64,000 nt of DNA from Alphaproteobacteria bacterium (GCA_024743215.1 JANSWZ010000002.1:124001-188000), one strand, 5' to 3'; numbered from the stretch's first letter, positions 24,403-34,259 are shown. Notes: generated from the letters alone by a model not told the origin. Program-made: numbers and translations.

Positions 24403-25929
24403 ATGTCTCGATCTGAACATCCCATTGTACGCCTTTGCGGCGTGTCCAAAACCTATGGCGCCACCCATGCGTTGTCGGATGTCGATTTTTCCTGTTTTGG
24501 TGGCGAAATCCACGCCGTGCTGGGCGAGAACGGTGCTGGCAAATCGACACTGATGAAGCTGGTGTCTGGTGTTATTCAGCCAACATCCGGAAGCATCGAG
24601 GTCGACAACACGATCACTCGTTTGAAAGGCCCGGCTGATGCGATATCGCGCGGGCTTGTTTGCATGTTTCAGGAACTGTCGCTGGTGCCCGATTTGAGCG
24701 TGCGTGAAAATCTGATGCTGGGCGCAGTGGGGTCCGGACTGGGGCGGCTCGACACGGGTGTCGTGCAGCGCGCACAGAACACACTGGCCCAGATAGACGG
24801 TGGTGGGATCGGGATGAGAACCCGAGTGGCCGATCTGACATTGGCAGAGCGGCAACAGGTTGAAATTGCCAAGGCCCTGACCCGCGATCCAAAACTTTTG
24901 ATCCTTGATGAGGCGACCTCCGCCCTCAACGCATCTGTCGTGGAAAAGGTATTTCGTCTGATCCGTGAAGAGCGAGACCGAGGTGTCGGCGTCCTGTTCA
25001 TTTCGCACCGGTTTCATGAAATCGAAACCCTTGCCGACCGCGTGTCGATCTTTCGTAACGGCACGCATGTCGAAACTTTCGACAATGGTGCCTACGATTA
25101 TGGCGCGATCATCAGCAAAATGGTCGGCCAACGCATTGATGACCTTTTCCCTGCAAAGCCAAGCACAGCCCCAGATGCAGAAGAGGTCCTGCGCCTTGAC
25201 GGCTTCGGTTGGGCCAATAGCCTTAAAGACGTCTCCATCGTTTTGCGCAAAGGGCAAATCACCGGGCTTGGTGGGCTGGATGGCCAGGGGCAAGGCGATG
25301 TATTGCAAGGCTTGTTCGGTTTGCTCAAGGGAACGGAAGGCCGCTGCATTGTGGCTGGCACACCAGTGTCGATCACCCATCCCAAGCAGGCCAAGAACCC
25401 CAAGCTGGGCATTGCCCTGGTGCCGGAAGACCGCAAAACCGAAGGTCTCATTCTTGATCAGAGCATTGCCCGCAATCTGGAACTGGCCGCTCTTGGCACT
25501 GATGGGATCAATGCGTCTGACCCTGCAATCTATCAGCCATTTCTGGACGCTCTTGAGCTGAAATGCGACAGTCTGGACCAACCGGTCACCGAACTGTCCG
25601 GTGGCAATCAGCAAAAGGTCGCGTTAACAAAATGGCTTGCCCTGGGGCCACGCTGCATGCTGCTTGCCGATCCGACCCGAGGGATCGACGTTAAAACCAA
25701 GACACAGATTTACGCTTTGCTGCGGCGGTTGGCCGATAGTGGCGTTGCGATCTTGCTGGTGTCCACAGACTATGAAGAACTGATCCACCTGTGCGATGAA
25801 ACGCATATTTTTTATCAGGGGCGCGTTGCGCGCCATCTGACCGGGCGTGACGTTACGGCTGAAGCGATTATTGGCGCTTCCTTGAACATTCCTTCTTCTG
25901 CAGAAACCTCAGAGGTCGCCAATGCGTAA
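24403..25929 (+). CDS. Sugar ABC transporter ATPase, two ABC domains (RbsA-like)
   Basis: Protein of 508 residues. The first domain has Walker A GENGAGKST near 41, the LTLAERQQVEIAKAL signature and Walker B LLILDEATSAL. The second domain has the degenerate P-loop GLDGQGQGD normal for RbsA-like proteins, then ELSGGNQQKV and LLADPTRGIDV. It drives CUT2 sugar uptake. The ATG at 24403 was chosen over a longer frame that would overlap the receptor gene. Its stop overlaps the next gene by 8 bp. Confidence 0.93.
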   Translation: MSRSEHPIVRLCGVSKTYGATHALSDVDFSCFGGEIHAVLGENGAGKSTLMKLVSGVIQPTSGSIEVDNTITRLKGPADAISRGLVCMFQELSLVPDLSVRENLMLGAVGSGLGRLDTGVVQRAQNTLAQIDGGGIGMRTRVADLTLAERQQVEIAKALTRDPKLLILDEATSALNASVVEKVFRLIREERDRGVGVLFISHRFHEIETLADRVSIFRNGTHVETFDNGAYDYGAIISKMVGQRIDDLFPAKPSTAPDAEEVLRLDGFGWANSLKDVSIVLRKGQITGLGGLDGQGQGDVLQGLFGLLKGTEGRCIVAGTPVSITHPKQAKNPKLGIALVPEDRKTEGLILDQSIARNLELAALGTDGINASDPAIYQPFLDALELKCDSLDQPVTELSGGNQQKVALTKWLALGPRCMLLADPTRGIDVKTKTQIYALLRRLADSGVAILLVSTDYEELIHLCDETHIFYQGRVARHLTGRDVTAEAIIGASLNIPSSAETSEVANA

Positions 25930-26887
25930 TCTGCTTCGAATCAATCAACGGGAAGTGATCGCCATTCTGGTGCTTGCTGTCCTGCTCACGCTGTATCTGG
26001 CAACCCATCCCACTGGCCCCAATACCTACGTCATTACCATCTGGGCCAATCAATGCCTGATCCTCGGATTGGCGGCGATCGCCCAGTTTTTCGCGGTGAT
26101 TGTGCGCGGCATTGATCTGTCTGTCGGGGCGGTCATGGCGCTGACGAATTGCGTTGCTTCCTATCTGGTCATCGGCTCCGGATTCGATATGACCTTGGGA
26201 ATTGTTGTGGTGCTGGGCGTTGGAATTGCCTGCGGACTTGTCAACGGAGCCCTTGTTGTATTTGGCCGCATTCAGCCGATTGTGGCGACACTGGCCACGG
26301 CGTCCTTGTTTGTCGGTCTGGCTTTGCTGCTGCGGCCCACGCCGGGCGGGCAGATCGACTATGATCTGGCGGATGCATTTACACTGGATGTCTTTGGCCT
26401 TCCGACAGCTCTTATCATTGCGGCCATGGTCATCGGTCTTTTCTGGGTGCCTTTGCGCCGGACAGGATTGGGCCTTGGACTTTATGCGGTCGGTTCCTCT
26501 GAACACGCGGCGTTTCAGTCGGGTATGCCGGTGCCTGTGATCCGGCTGTCCTCGTTTGCCCTGGGTGGCCTGTTTGCCGGACTGGCGGGACTTTATTTCA
26601 GCTTTGTGACAACCACCGGGGACGCTGGCATCGGCCCCAATTACACGCTGAACTCCATCGCCGCTGTTGTGTTGGGCGGTGTCGCCCTGCGCGGCGGCGT
26701 TGGCACCTTGACTGGTGCGTTGGCCGGCGCCTTCATTTTGAAAACAATCGGTTCATTGATGTTCTTTTCCGGCCTGCCGCCACTGGCACAACCTTTCATC
26801 GAAGGTTTGATTCTGGCCAGCGCCATCGCAATAGGTGGCGCAGGTGTGTTGCGTGTCAAAAACCGGCTGGAGGTGTTCGGGAAATGA
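25922..26887 (+). CDS. Sugar ABC transporter permease (RbsC-like) 1
   Basis: Protein of 321 residues with 8-10 membrane helices. It contains the RbsC-type motif FFAVIVRGIDLSVGAVMALTN, the NGALVVFGRIQPIVATLAT stretch and LNSIAAVVLGGVALRGGVGT near the C-terminus. It forms a heterodimeric channel with the second permease downstream. It starts inside the ATPase gene and ends in an ATGA overlap with the next gene. Confidence 0.93.
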   Translation: MRNLLRINQREVIAILVLAVLLTLYLATHPTGPNTYVITIWANQCLILGLAAIAQFFAVIVRGIDLSVGAVMALTNCVASYLVIGSGFDMTLGIVVVLGVGIACGLVNGALVVFGRIQPIVATLATASLFVGLALLLRPTPGGQIDYDLADAFTLDVFGLPTALIIAAMVIGLFWVPLRRTGLGLGLYAVGSSEHAAFQSGMPVPVIRLSSFALGGLFAGLAGLYFSFVTTTGDAGIGPNYTLNSIAAVVLGGVALRGGVGTLTGALAGAFILKTIGSLMFFSGLPPLAQPFIEGLILASAIAIGGAGVLRVKNRLEVFGK

Positions 26888-27837
26888 ATACACTCAAACA
26901 AAATCTGCCCAGCATCGATGCCATCTTCCCCTATATCGGCACAGTTCTGTTAATCTTGGGCGGCAGTTACTTTTTTCCTCAGATTCTGGGTTTCGACTAC
27001 CTCGCGCAACAATTGCAGATCGCGGCGTTTCTTGGGTTCCTGGCCCTTGGCGCGACTTTAGTCATCCTTTTGGGCCACATTGATCTTTCAGTGCCGTGGG
27101 TGCTGGGTGGTGCGGCCATTGTTTCAACGTCGCTGGTCGGTTCCGGCAATCCGGCCTTGGCAACCCTGGCAATTCCAGCGGCATTGATTTTTGGGGGGCT
27201 CGTGGGGATCATCAACGGCGTGGGCGTTGCGATTCTGCGCATCCCCTCAATGGTCTGGACCCTGGCAGTCAACTCCATGCTGCTTGGCGTTGCGGTTCTG
27301 AATACCGGCGGGTTCAATCCAAAGGGTGAGGCAAGCGGAACCATGATCTGGCTTGCCACCGGCAATTTGGCTGGGCTTCCTGTTGCGTTTATGGTCTGGG
27401 TAGGGGCAACAGGCATTATAGCTTTGCTGTTGAAAAAATCTGCCTTCGGGCGCTACCTGTCCTCTATCGGATACAATGAAAAGGCGACATTTTTGTCCGG
27501 CGTATCAACTCCTTCAGTCATCTTTGCGGCTTTCGCAATTGCCGGGCTGTGTTCAGCATTGGGCGGGGTCATGCTGGCGGGCTATGCAAATCAGGCTTAT
27601 CAGTCCATGGGCGATCCGTTCCTGTTGCCGACAATCGCTGCTGTCGTCATTGGGGGCACCTCGATTTTGGGAGGGCGGGGAAGCCTGATCGGGACTGTAG
27701 GCGGCGTGCTGTTCATCACGCTTCTGACTTCCATCCTGTCGGTCATGCAAATGTCCGACGCATGGCGCAACATCATTTTTGGTCTTATCATCATTATCAT
27801 GCTGCTGCTTCAGACCCTGCGCAGAAAGGGGTCCTGA
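26884..27837 (+). CDS. Sugar ABC transporter permease (RbsC-like) 2
   Basis: Protein of 317 residues, a second RbsC-type permease: LVILLGHIDLSVPWVLGGA, INGVGVAILRIPSMVWTLA, and TIAAVVIGGTSILGGRGS near the C-terminus. Two different permease genes in one CUT2 operon imply a heterodimeric channel. The lactonase gene begins one base after its stop codon. Confidence 0.93.
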   Translation: MNTLKQNLPSIDAIFPYIGTVLLILGGSYFFPQILGFDYLAQQLQIAAFLGFLALGATLVILLGHIDLSVPWVLGGAAIVSTSLVGSGNPALATLAIPAALIFGGLVGIINGVGVAILRIPSMVWTLAVNSMLLGVAVLNTGGFNPKGEASGTMIWLATGNLAGLPVAFMVWVGATGIIALLLKKSAFGRYLSSIGYNEKATFLSGVSTPSVIFAAFAIAGLCSALGGVMLAGYANQAYQSMGDPFLLPTIAAVVIGGTSILGGRGSLIGTVGGVLFITLLTSILSVMQMSDAWRNIIFGLIIIIMLLLQTLRRKGS

Positions 27838-27838
27838 T

Positions 27839-28801
27839 ATGGATGCCACCTATGAGAGCTTTGATCCCTCTTTCGAGACGTTGATCGACACCAATCATCC
27901 GCCCGAACTTCTCGGAGACGGGATGACATGGACCGAAGGCCCCGTTTGGATTGGGGAGACCTTGTATTTTAACGACATCCCCGCCAAACGCATGATGATG
28001 TGGCGCGAGGGCCAGGGGGTCAGCACCGCCCTGCCCAACAGCGAGTTTGCCAATGGCAACACCCGCGACCTTCAAGGCCGGATGGTATCCTGCGAGCATG
28101 GCGGGCGGCGGGTCATCCGTCGGCACGACCCGGAAGATGCCGCAGCCATTGACGTGATCGCCGACAGCTATGATGGCAAACGGCTGAATTCCCCGAATGA
28201 CGTTGTCGTGCGCTCGGACGGGTCTGTTTGGTTCACGGACCCGCCATACGGCATCAACTCTGATGTTGAGGGCTATCCCGCCGACAGCGAAATTGGCGGA
28301 TGCTATGTGTTTTGCGCAAGCCCCGACGGCACATTGACAGCGGTCGCCACCGACTTTGACAAACCCAATGGGCTTGCCTTTTCACCTGATGAAACGCAGC
28401 TTTTTGTGGCCGATTCCGGTGCCATTCGCGGGGCAAGCTTTCCCGGCATAGACTACAATCTGCCCCACCATATCCGCGTGTTTGATGTGGACGGGACAAC
28501 CTTGTCCAATGGACGGGTTTTTGCTGAAATCATGCCGGGCGTGCCCGACGGCTTGCGGATAGATCACGGCGGCCTTGTATGGACCAGCGCTTTGGATGGC
28601 ATTCATTGTCTTGATCATGCAGGCAATTGTCTGGGCAAAATCCGCCTGCCCGCGCAAACGTCTAACCTGTGTTTTGGCGGGCCATCGGGAACTGACATGT
28701 TCATTACATGTTCGGGGATGGTATGGCGCGTCAGGTCACACCGGACAGATGCCGCCCACACTGATATTCACACATCCAACACTCCAGAAAGATCCCTATG
28801 A
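27839..28801 (+). CDS. SMP-30/gluconolactonase family lactonase
   Basis: Protein of 320 residues with a six-bladed beta-propeller pattern. Family metal-site segments are visible: TEGPVWIG (Glu), LNSPNDVVVRSDGSVWFTDPPYG (Asn) and LFVADSG (Asp). SMP-30 enzymes hydrolyse sugar lactones to aldonic acids using a divalent metal. Standing ahead of LtnD/OtnK/OtnC/OtnI, it would open a four-carbon aldonolactone such as threonolactone to the acid. This is inferred; no aldose dehydrogenase that would make the lactone is encoded nearby, so the lactone may itself be imported. The stop overlaps the next gene. Confidence 0.88.
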   Translation: MDATYESFDPSFETLIDTNHPPELLGDGMTWTEGPVWIGETLYFNDIPAKRMMMWREGQGVSTALPNSEFANGNTRDLQGRMVSCEHGGRRVIRRHDPEDAAAIDVIADSYDGKRLNSPNDVVVRSDGSVWFTDPPYGINSDVEGYPADSEIGGCYVFCASPDGTLTAVATDFDKPNGLAFSPDETQLFVADSGAIRGASFPGIDYNLPHHIRVFDVDGTTLSNGRVFAEIMPGVPDGLRIDHGGLVWTSALDGIHCLDHAGNCLGKIRLPAQTSNLCFGGPSGTDMFITCSGMVWRVRSHRTDAAHTDIHTSNTPERSL

Positions 28802-29697
28802 TGTCCATGCAAATTGCTGTTATCGGACTTGGGTCCATGGGCCTTGGGATGGCGCAATCGATATTGCGCGCGGGACACAAAACCCATGGCTATGACCTGA
28901 ACCCGACACAAGTTGCCGCGTTCCAGGATATCGGTGGGGCCGACGGCACATTGGATCAGGTCGCGGACACTCTTGATGCTGTGGTTGTGGTCGTTCTGAA
29001 TGCGGCGCAAACCGAGGATATCCTGTTTGGTCCACAAGGGATCGCCGCGTCGCTCACGTCTGGTGCTGTTGTGGTTGCCTGTGCAACTGTAGCGCCTGAA
29101 TTTGCCCGCAAGATGGAAGCAAAATGCGCAGCTTTAGGACTGTTATATCTGGACGCACCGATTTCCGGCGGCGCGAAAAAAGCGGCAGATGGCGCACTGA
29201 GCATCATGGCCGCAGGAACCGCTGATGCGTTCAAGGCCGCCAACCCCATTCTGGATGCAACGGCTGACAGCGTGTTCAGACTGGGCGATGCTGCAGGCGC
29301 CGGTTCTGCGATGAAGGCGGTCAACCAGTTGCTGGCAGGCGTGCATATTGCGGCCATGGCAGAAGCGCTGACCTTTGGCATGACGCAGGGCGTATCTCCG
29401 CAAACCTTTGTGGACGTCATCAGCAAATGCGCGGGCACGTCGTGGATGCTGGAAAATCGCGCGCCCCACATCGTTGACGGGGACTACACGCCCCATTCCT
29501 CCGTGAACATCTGGCCCAAGGATCTGGGGATCGTGCTGGATGTTGCAAAGTCCGCAGGCTTTGGCGCGCCCCTGACCGCCGCTGCAATGCAACAGTTTCT
29601 GGCGGCAGCCGGATCAGGCCTGGGCGCTGAGGATGATGCAGCTGTTGCCAAAGTGTATGCCCGCAATGCCGGGCTGGTTTTACCGGAGGGTGTGTAA
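28798..29697 (+). CDS. ltnD: L-threonate dehydrogenase-like protein (LtnD)
   Basis: Protein of 299 residues of the beta-hydroxyacid dehydrogenase family. The NAD site IAVIGLGSMGLGMA is at the N-terminus, the substrate loop DAPISGGAKKAADG near 120 and the catalytic lysine region SAMKAVNQLLAG near 170. It would oxidise L-threonate (or D-erythronate) at C2 to 2-oxo-tetronate, as established for LtnD in the DUF1537 pathways. The assignment depends mainly on the adjacent OtnK, OtnC and OtnI genes. Confidence 0.85.
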   Translation: MMSMQIAVIGLGSMGLGMAQSILRAGHKTHGYDLNPTQVAAFQDIGGADGTLDQVADTLDAVVVVVLNAAQTEDILFGPQGIAASLTSGAVVVACATVAPEFARKMEAKCAALGLLYLDAPISGGAKKAADGALSIMAAGTADAFKAANPILDATADSVFRLGDAAGAGSAMKAVNQLLAGVHIAAMAEALTFGMTQGVSPQTFVDVISKCAGTSWMLENRAPHIVDGDYTPHSSVNIWPKDLGIVLDVAKSAGFGAPLTAAAMQQFLAAAGSGLGAEDDAAVAKVYARNAGLVLPEGV

Positions 29698-30950
29698 TGC
29701 TGCTAGGTTGTATAGGCGATGACTTCACAGGTTCCTCAGATTTGGCCAATACCTTGTCCAAGCAGGGCATGGCCTGCGTTCAATATGTGGGCGTGCCGGA
29801 CGGTCCTGCCTCTGATGATGTAGAAGCGGGCGTTGTTGCACTCAAATCGCGTTCGATTGATCCACAAGAGGCTGTGCGCCAGTCTCTGGAAGCTCTGCGC
29901 TGGCTTCAGGCACAGGGATGTACGCAATTCTTTTTCAAATATTGCTCTACCTTTGACTCCACCCCTGAAGGCAATATCGGTCCGGTCGCCGATGCGCTGG
30001 CTGAAGCTCTGGATGCACATCAAATTGTCATCTGTCCTGCATTTCCCGGCACGGGGAGATCCATTTACAATGGCCATTTGTTCGTGAACGACACATTGCT
30101 GAATGAAAGCGGGATGCAAAATCATCCGCTGACCCCGATGACCGACCCCGATATCCGGCGCTGGCTTGCACCGCAGACGAGACATGCGGTCGGGCATGTC
30201 GCGGCACGTGTTGTCTTTGAAGGCGCAACGGCAATCCGAAACGCGCTTGAGGGAGAACATGAAGCTGGCAAACGTTTGATTGTTGTCGATGCCCTGCGCG
30301 ATGCTGACCTGTTTGAAATTGGCAGAGCCGTCGATCAATTGCCTTTGATCACAGGTGGCTCAGGTGTGGCGCTTGGTCTGCCTGCCAATTTCGCACGCCG
30401 TGGTCAGATTTCGCAAACGGGCACGTCCTGGCGCGGACAGGCAGGCAAATGTGTTGCCTTGTCGGGTTCATGCTCCACGGCCACACGACAGCAGATTGCC
30501 GTACATCGTCAGACCAACCCCACTTACGAGATTGATGCAAGCGACGTGATCGCTGGCACGCTCTTGCCGCAAACTGTTACAGACTGGCTTTTGCAGGCCG
30601 ATGGCATTCCGCTGGCCTATAGCTCAGCGGACCCGGAAATTGTTGCTGCCGTGCAGGCACGGTTTGGACGCGCAAAAGGGTCTGAAGCGCTGGAATCGTT
30701 CTTTGCGACGCTGGCACAGCAACTGGTCAAGGCCGGTATCGAGAAAATCCTGACCGCAGGCGGCGAAACATCCGGTGCCATTGTTGAAGGCCTGAAGCTG
30801 CAAACGCTTGAAATCGGGCCGGAGATCGACCCGGGCGTGCCAGCCTTGCGGGGCGGAGATAATTTGGTCCTCGCGCTGAAATCCGGTAATTTTGGTGCAG
30901 AGACCTATTTTGCCAAAGCGGCAAAGATCTTGGGAGATGGCCATGTCTGA
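29697..30950 (+). CDS. otnK: 3-oxo-tetronate 4-kinase (OtnK, DUF1537 family)
   Basis: Protein of 417 residues. The N-terminal domain begins GCIGDDFTGSSDLAN, the DUF1537 substrate signature, with FFKYCSTFDSTPEGN near 80. The C-terminal ATP-binding domain has LTAGGETSGAIVEGLK near 360. OtnK phosphorylates 3-oxo-tetronate at C4. Its ATG shares a base with the LtnD stop (TAATG), and its 3' end overlaps the OtnC gene by 8 bp. Confidence 0.93.
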   Translation: MLLGCIGDDFTGSSDLANTLSKQGMACVQYVGVPDGPASDDVEAGVVALKSRSIDPQEAVRQSLEALRWLQAQGCTQFFFKYCSTFDSTPEGNIGPVADALAEALDAHQIVICPAFPGTGRSIYNGHLFVNDTLLNESGMQNHPLTPMTDPDIRRWLAPQTRHAVGHVAARVVFEGATAIRNALEGEHEAGKRLIVVDALRDADLFEIGRAVDQLPLITGGSGVALGLPANFARRGQISQTGTSWRGQAGKCVALSGSCSTATRQQIAVHRQTNPTYEIDASDVIAGTLLPQTVTDWLLQADGIPLAYSSADPEIVAAVQARFGRAKGSEALESFFATLAQQLVKAGIEKILTAGGETSGAIVEGLKLQTLEIGPEIDPGVPALRGGDNLVLALKSGNFGAETYFAKAAKILGDGHV

Positions 30951-31590
30951 CACAGCTTTGCGCGAACACATATGTCTGCTGGCAAAGTCGATGTTTGATC
31001 GTGGGCTGACGGGCGGATCAACAGGCAATATCTCTGCCAAAACCGCAGATGGTGGCCTTCTTGTGTCCCCCACCGGCACAAGTTTCGGGCGCTTGGACCC
31101 TGGTCGCCTGTCGCGTTTCGACCACTCCGGCCAGTTCCTGGACGGCGATCCCCCAACCAAGGAAATGCCACTCCATACCGCCTTTTATGACACCCGCAGC
31201 GCTGCGGGTGCCGTCGTGCATCTGCATTCCTGCCATTCCGTGGCATTGTCGATGATGCCTGATGCGGATCCCGACAATTTCCTGCCCCCGCTCACGCCCT
31301 ACGGCATCATGAAACTGGGCAAGGTCCAGCTGCTGCCATTCTTCCTGCCCGGTGATGCGGCGATGGGACAGGCCGTGCGCGGTTTGGCGGGCAAACGCAG
31401 CGCTGTGATGCTGGCCAATCATGGGCCTGTCGTTGCGGCCAAGGATGTCGAGGCCGCCTGCAATGCGATTGAAGAACTGGAAGACACTGCGCGTCTGGCC
31501 ATGATGACACGCGGATTGCAGCCAAAAGGCCTGACGCCTGCGCAGGTCAAAGAGGTGGTGACACGGTTTGATGTGGAGTGGGACGATTGA
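30943..31590 (+). CDS. otnC: 3-oxo-tetronate 4-phosphate decarboxylase (OtnC), class II aldolase family
   Basis: Protein of 215 residues with the class II aldolase/adducin fold: GLTGGSTGNISAK near 20, LHSCHS with the metal histidines near 90 and LANHGPVVAAKDVEAA near 150. In the pathway it decarboxylates 3-oxo-tetronate 4-phosphate to dihydroxyacetone phosphate. The start used is the ATG at 30943, with GGGAG six bases upstream; an ATG at 30937 would add two residues. It overlaps OtnK and OtnI at its two ends. Confidence 0.92.
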   Translation: MSDTALREHICLLAKSMFDRGLTGGSTGNISAKTADGGLLVSPTGTSFGRLDPGRLSRFDHSGQFLDGDPPTKEMPLHTAFYDTRSAAGAVVHLHSCHSVALSMMPDADPDNFLPPLTPYGIMKLGKVQLLPFFLPGDAAMGQAVRGLAGKRSAVMLANHGPVVAAKDVEAACNAIEELEDTARLAMMTRGLQPKGLTPAQVKEVVTRFDVEWDD

Positions 31591-32351
31591 CAAAATTTTC
31601 GGCAAATCTTGGGTTCTTGTGGTCGGATCTGGCCCTGACTGACGCAATTCATGCGGCCAAAGCCGCTGGTTTTGACGCGGTTGAGTGCCATTGGCCCTAT
31701 GATGTGCCCTCAAATGACGTGTTATCCGCTTTACAGGCCACGGGCTTGAATATGCTGGGTCTGAACACGCGGCGCGGCAATCCTGATCAAGGCGACAATG
31801 GCCTGGCTGCCCTGCCCGACCGTGTTGATGAAGCCCGAGCCGCCATTGACGAAGCGGTTGCCTATGCGGTGGCGATTAAAGCTGCCAACATCCACGTCAT
31901 GGCAGGGTTCAGTGACGGGCAAGCCGCCCACACGACATTCGTGGCCAATCTGCGCTACGCCACAACGCTGGCCGCCGCACATGACATCGCGATCCTGATC
32001 GAACCGCTGAACCCCTATGATGCACCGGGCTACTTCCTGAAAACAACGCAACAGGCGAAGGCCATCATCGAGGAAGTCGCAGCGTCAAATCTCAAATTGA
32101 TGTTCGATTGCTATCATGTCCAACTGACCGAAGGCGATCTGACACATCGGCTCCATGACCTGCTGCCCATCATCGGGCATATCCAGTTCGCCTCAGTCCC
32201 CGACAGGGGCGCGCCGGATCATGGCGAAGTAAACTACGGCCATGTTTTTGAAGTGATCTCAAAGCTGGCCTTCACCGGGCCGCTCGGGGCTGAATATAAA
32301 CCGGTTGGCCCGACCGGCCAGTCTCTCCGCTGGCTCAAAACATTCGGATAA
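31587..32351 (+). CDS. otnI: 2-oxo-tetronate isomerase (OtnI), hydroxypyruvate isomerase family
   Basis: Protein of 254 residues with a TIM-barrel pattern of the xylose isomerase-like group: SANLGFLW at the start, GFDAVECHWPYD near 30, ILIEPLNPYDAPGYFL near 137 and LMFDCYHVQLTEGD near 170. It converts 2-oxo-tetronate to 3-oxo-tetronate, the kinase substrate, and so closes the pathway. The TTG start at 31587 overlaps the OtnC stop, with GGAG upstream. It is the last gene of the operon. Confidence 0.92.
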   Translation: MTKFSANLGFLWSDLALTDAIHAAKAAGFDAVECHWPYDVPSNDVLSALQATGLNMLGLNTRRGNPDQGDNGLAALPDRVDEARAAIDEAVAYAVAIKAANIHVMAGFSDGQAAHTTFVANLRYATTLAAAHDIAILIEPLNPYDAPGYFLKTTQQAKAIIEEVAASNLKLMFDCYHVQLTEGDLTHRLHDLLPIIGHIQFASVPDRGAPDHGEVNYGHVFEVISKLAFTGPLGAEYKPVGPTGQSLRWLKTFG

Positions 32352-32820
32352 ATCGCGTAAGTGGCAAAGACATTTTTGTGATCCGGCTGCAGCCATCGCA
32401 CAAAGCTGGCGCGGTTTTTTAGACCCGACCGTTGAGGGTAAACCTGTTGCGATAACGGTGTTTGAAGTGTGGCTTTAAGGCTCTGGACTCATTGCCAAAA
32501 CGAACCCGTTACCGCGCGGGTGATAGCAGACAGGGCTGGAAGTCGGCACCTGTCGCGCGCCTACGCTCTTCTTTCAATGGACAAAAAGAGACAGATGCCG
32601 CCTTAGCGGCCTTTGAAAGCTCTCGCATTGGCCAAAACTTCCGACAACATGGGCGGAAAGCAGAAGTTCGCTGCGCTTTGCATAGAGGTCTGCTGTGCGG
32701 ACAAAGCGACATTTAGCTGCGGCTACGCCAATGACTGCATTCGGTAATTGATCCCGATTTAGCGCCTTCAAATACGGATAGGCAAATTATGTTAATACTG
32801 TGGAAATGTTAGGGCTTCAG
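32352..32820. other. Gene-free gap with degenerate repeat sequence
   Basis: No intact gene was seen. Near 32395-32476 a plus-strand frame ends in TVEGKPVAITVFEVWL and a stop, which could be the tail of a lost gene. From about 32640 the sequence has GGGCGGAAAGCAGAAGTTCGC and GGTCTGCTGTGCGGACAAAGCGACATTT, patterns of a widespread alphaproteobacterial intergenic repeat. AT-rich bases 32760-32820 follow. The frameshifted ATPase gene ends at 32821. Confidence 0.35.
32640..32720. repeat. Degenerate intergenic repeat copy
   Basis: The motif GGGCGGAAAGC...TTCGCTGCGCTTTGCAT...GGTCTGCTGTGCGGACAAAGCGAC matches a recurrent intergenic pattern that I recall from alphaproteobacterial genomes and that recurs, more decayed, at 34480-34530 and 36060-36110. 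No terminal repeats or target duplication were seen. Confidence 0.35.
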
Positions 32821-34259
32821 CTATAGTATGTCCAAGCTGTGTATTAAGCCATTATGGATGCACATGTTTTCATCCATGTTCATGGTCTTTGTGTCACTAT
32901 CGTAGGCAAATACTCTGTGGTTCCCAGAAGTGATGTTTCCAATTACATTGAAATGGAACAGCAACTTTAGGATCTGACTCTCAGTCAAAGGCTTTTTCGC
33001 GGACGGGTTTTGGTTAACAAACTCGCGATACCGGTCATTGAATTCTTTTCTCGTAAATATAGGCTTTCTGATCTTTGACAAAACTCCAAGGACTTCAGCG
33101 ACATCGTCTAACACAGGGAACAATTCATCCACGATTTCCCTTCGCATGTACGCAGAATGACCCGATGCAGCATCTTTGATGTCCGAGTTGCTTATCTGCT
33201 CATGATTCTTGGAGAGAGCTATTTTTGCACACTCCCTTACATGACTGATGATATCTCTTGGCCGGAGAAAAGTGCGGCTAGTCAGATATTTGAATGTGTC
33301 GATTGCTCCACGTCGGTTGGCACCGATGCTCGTCTTTCGAACCGCGAATATCTCATCCCAAGACGACAAAGCGTCATCGACCTTTTCGCTTTTTGATTCG
33401 ATTGCTCGTGCAAGTCTGAAGTGCACTAGTTCGCGCAATTGCGATTCCGTCCAGTTGAGTGTAACCGCACGATCCAACCATTTGTTTTTGTCAACATCCC
33501 TACACAAGTCAAAGATGTCATCTCTCAGAAATATGACCGGTCTTATGTTAGTGTTAGAATTCGAAAAATCAGTTCTGATTACTTGAACTGCCTTGAATAA
33601 GCTTATTAAAAGTTCGAAGTACGAGTCGCGGCGATCTGGATTTAGGACATCTCGGTAGTCTTCGTCCAATTCATCAAAAATAATATAGTATTCACCATCA
33701 TCTATGACCGAAAGAATAAATTCCCGCATGCTTTCGTTGGCTTTTACGTAATCGAACTCAGCAGTCTCTCCGTCGGACTGAAAACCACCACCAAAACCCG
33801 CTAAATTGAGGCTGTAGCCTTGGCTTGTAATTGTTTTCATTGAACGAGCCAGCGCACCTTTCACGTCGAAATTGAATGACTTCTTCAAATCGAATTTGCA
33901 TCTACTGCAAACTTGCTGTTTTCGGCAAGCATTGAGCAAATATAATGGTAAATTACATACAGCCAGAGAGTGATATATTGGTTTGGACGATTATATGATT
34001 CATCCGCATGGCTATACAGCGAATTGAAAGGGAAATTTTTGAACGAAAGCAATCGTGAGAACTGATTGTAATTTTTGTCGTTATGAAGATATTCGGCGAT
34101 AGCGGTTTTACCTGTTCCTTTTCGCCCAATGACATAGTTTTTTCTTCCCTCCTCGATGTCGGAAACGTCATCAAAATGGAAAAAGTAGCGTGAGTTATCC
34201 TCGTCTTTAGCTTCGATTGACCAACGTGAAATTTCTTTTAGGACAGAAGGGTGCGCCAT
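32821..34259 (-). pseudogene. P-loop ATPase of Sll1717-like type, frameshifted
   Basis: Two overlapping minus-strand frames, 34259-33885 and 33939-32821, together encode one protein of about 475 residues. The first holds Walker A GRKGTGKTA near residue 45, and the second holds Walker B YYIIFDELDEDY, a VIFLRDDIFDLC sensor-like segment and a helical C-terminus. The split falls near 33885-33939. Joined, they look like STAND/KAP-related ATPases such as the Sll1717 family, often found in defence settings. A single indel, real or a sequencing error, explains the break; I see no slippery site. The gene is AT-rich and has no partner. Confidence 0.7.

Noticed and set aside
24292-25614. 440-codon open frame on the minus strand
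   Set aside because: It is antisense to the RbsA-like ATPase gene, has no recognisable domain and no ribosome site; it arises from the codon bias of the real gene.
33885-33939. Programmed ribosomal frameshift in the ATPase gene
   Set aside because: No heptanucleotide slippery sequence, stop-associated stimulator or stable hairpin is apparent; a plain indel is simpler.
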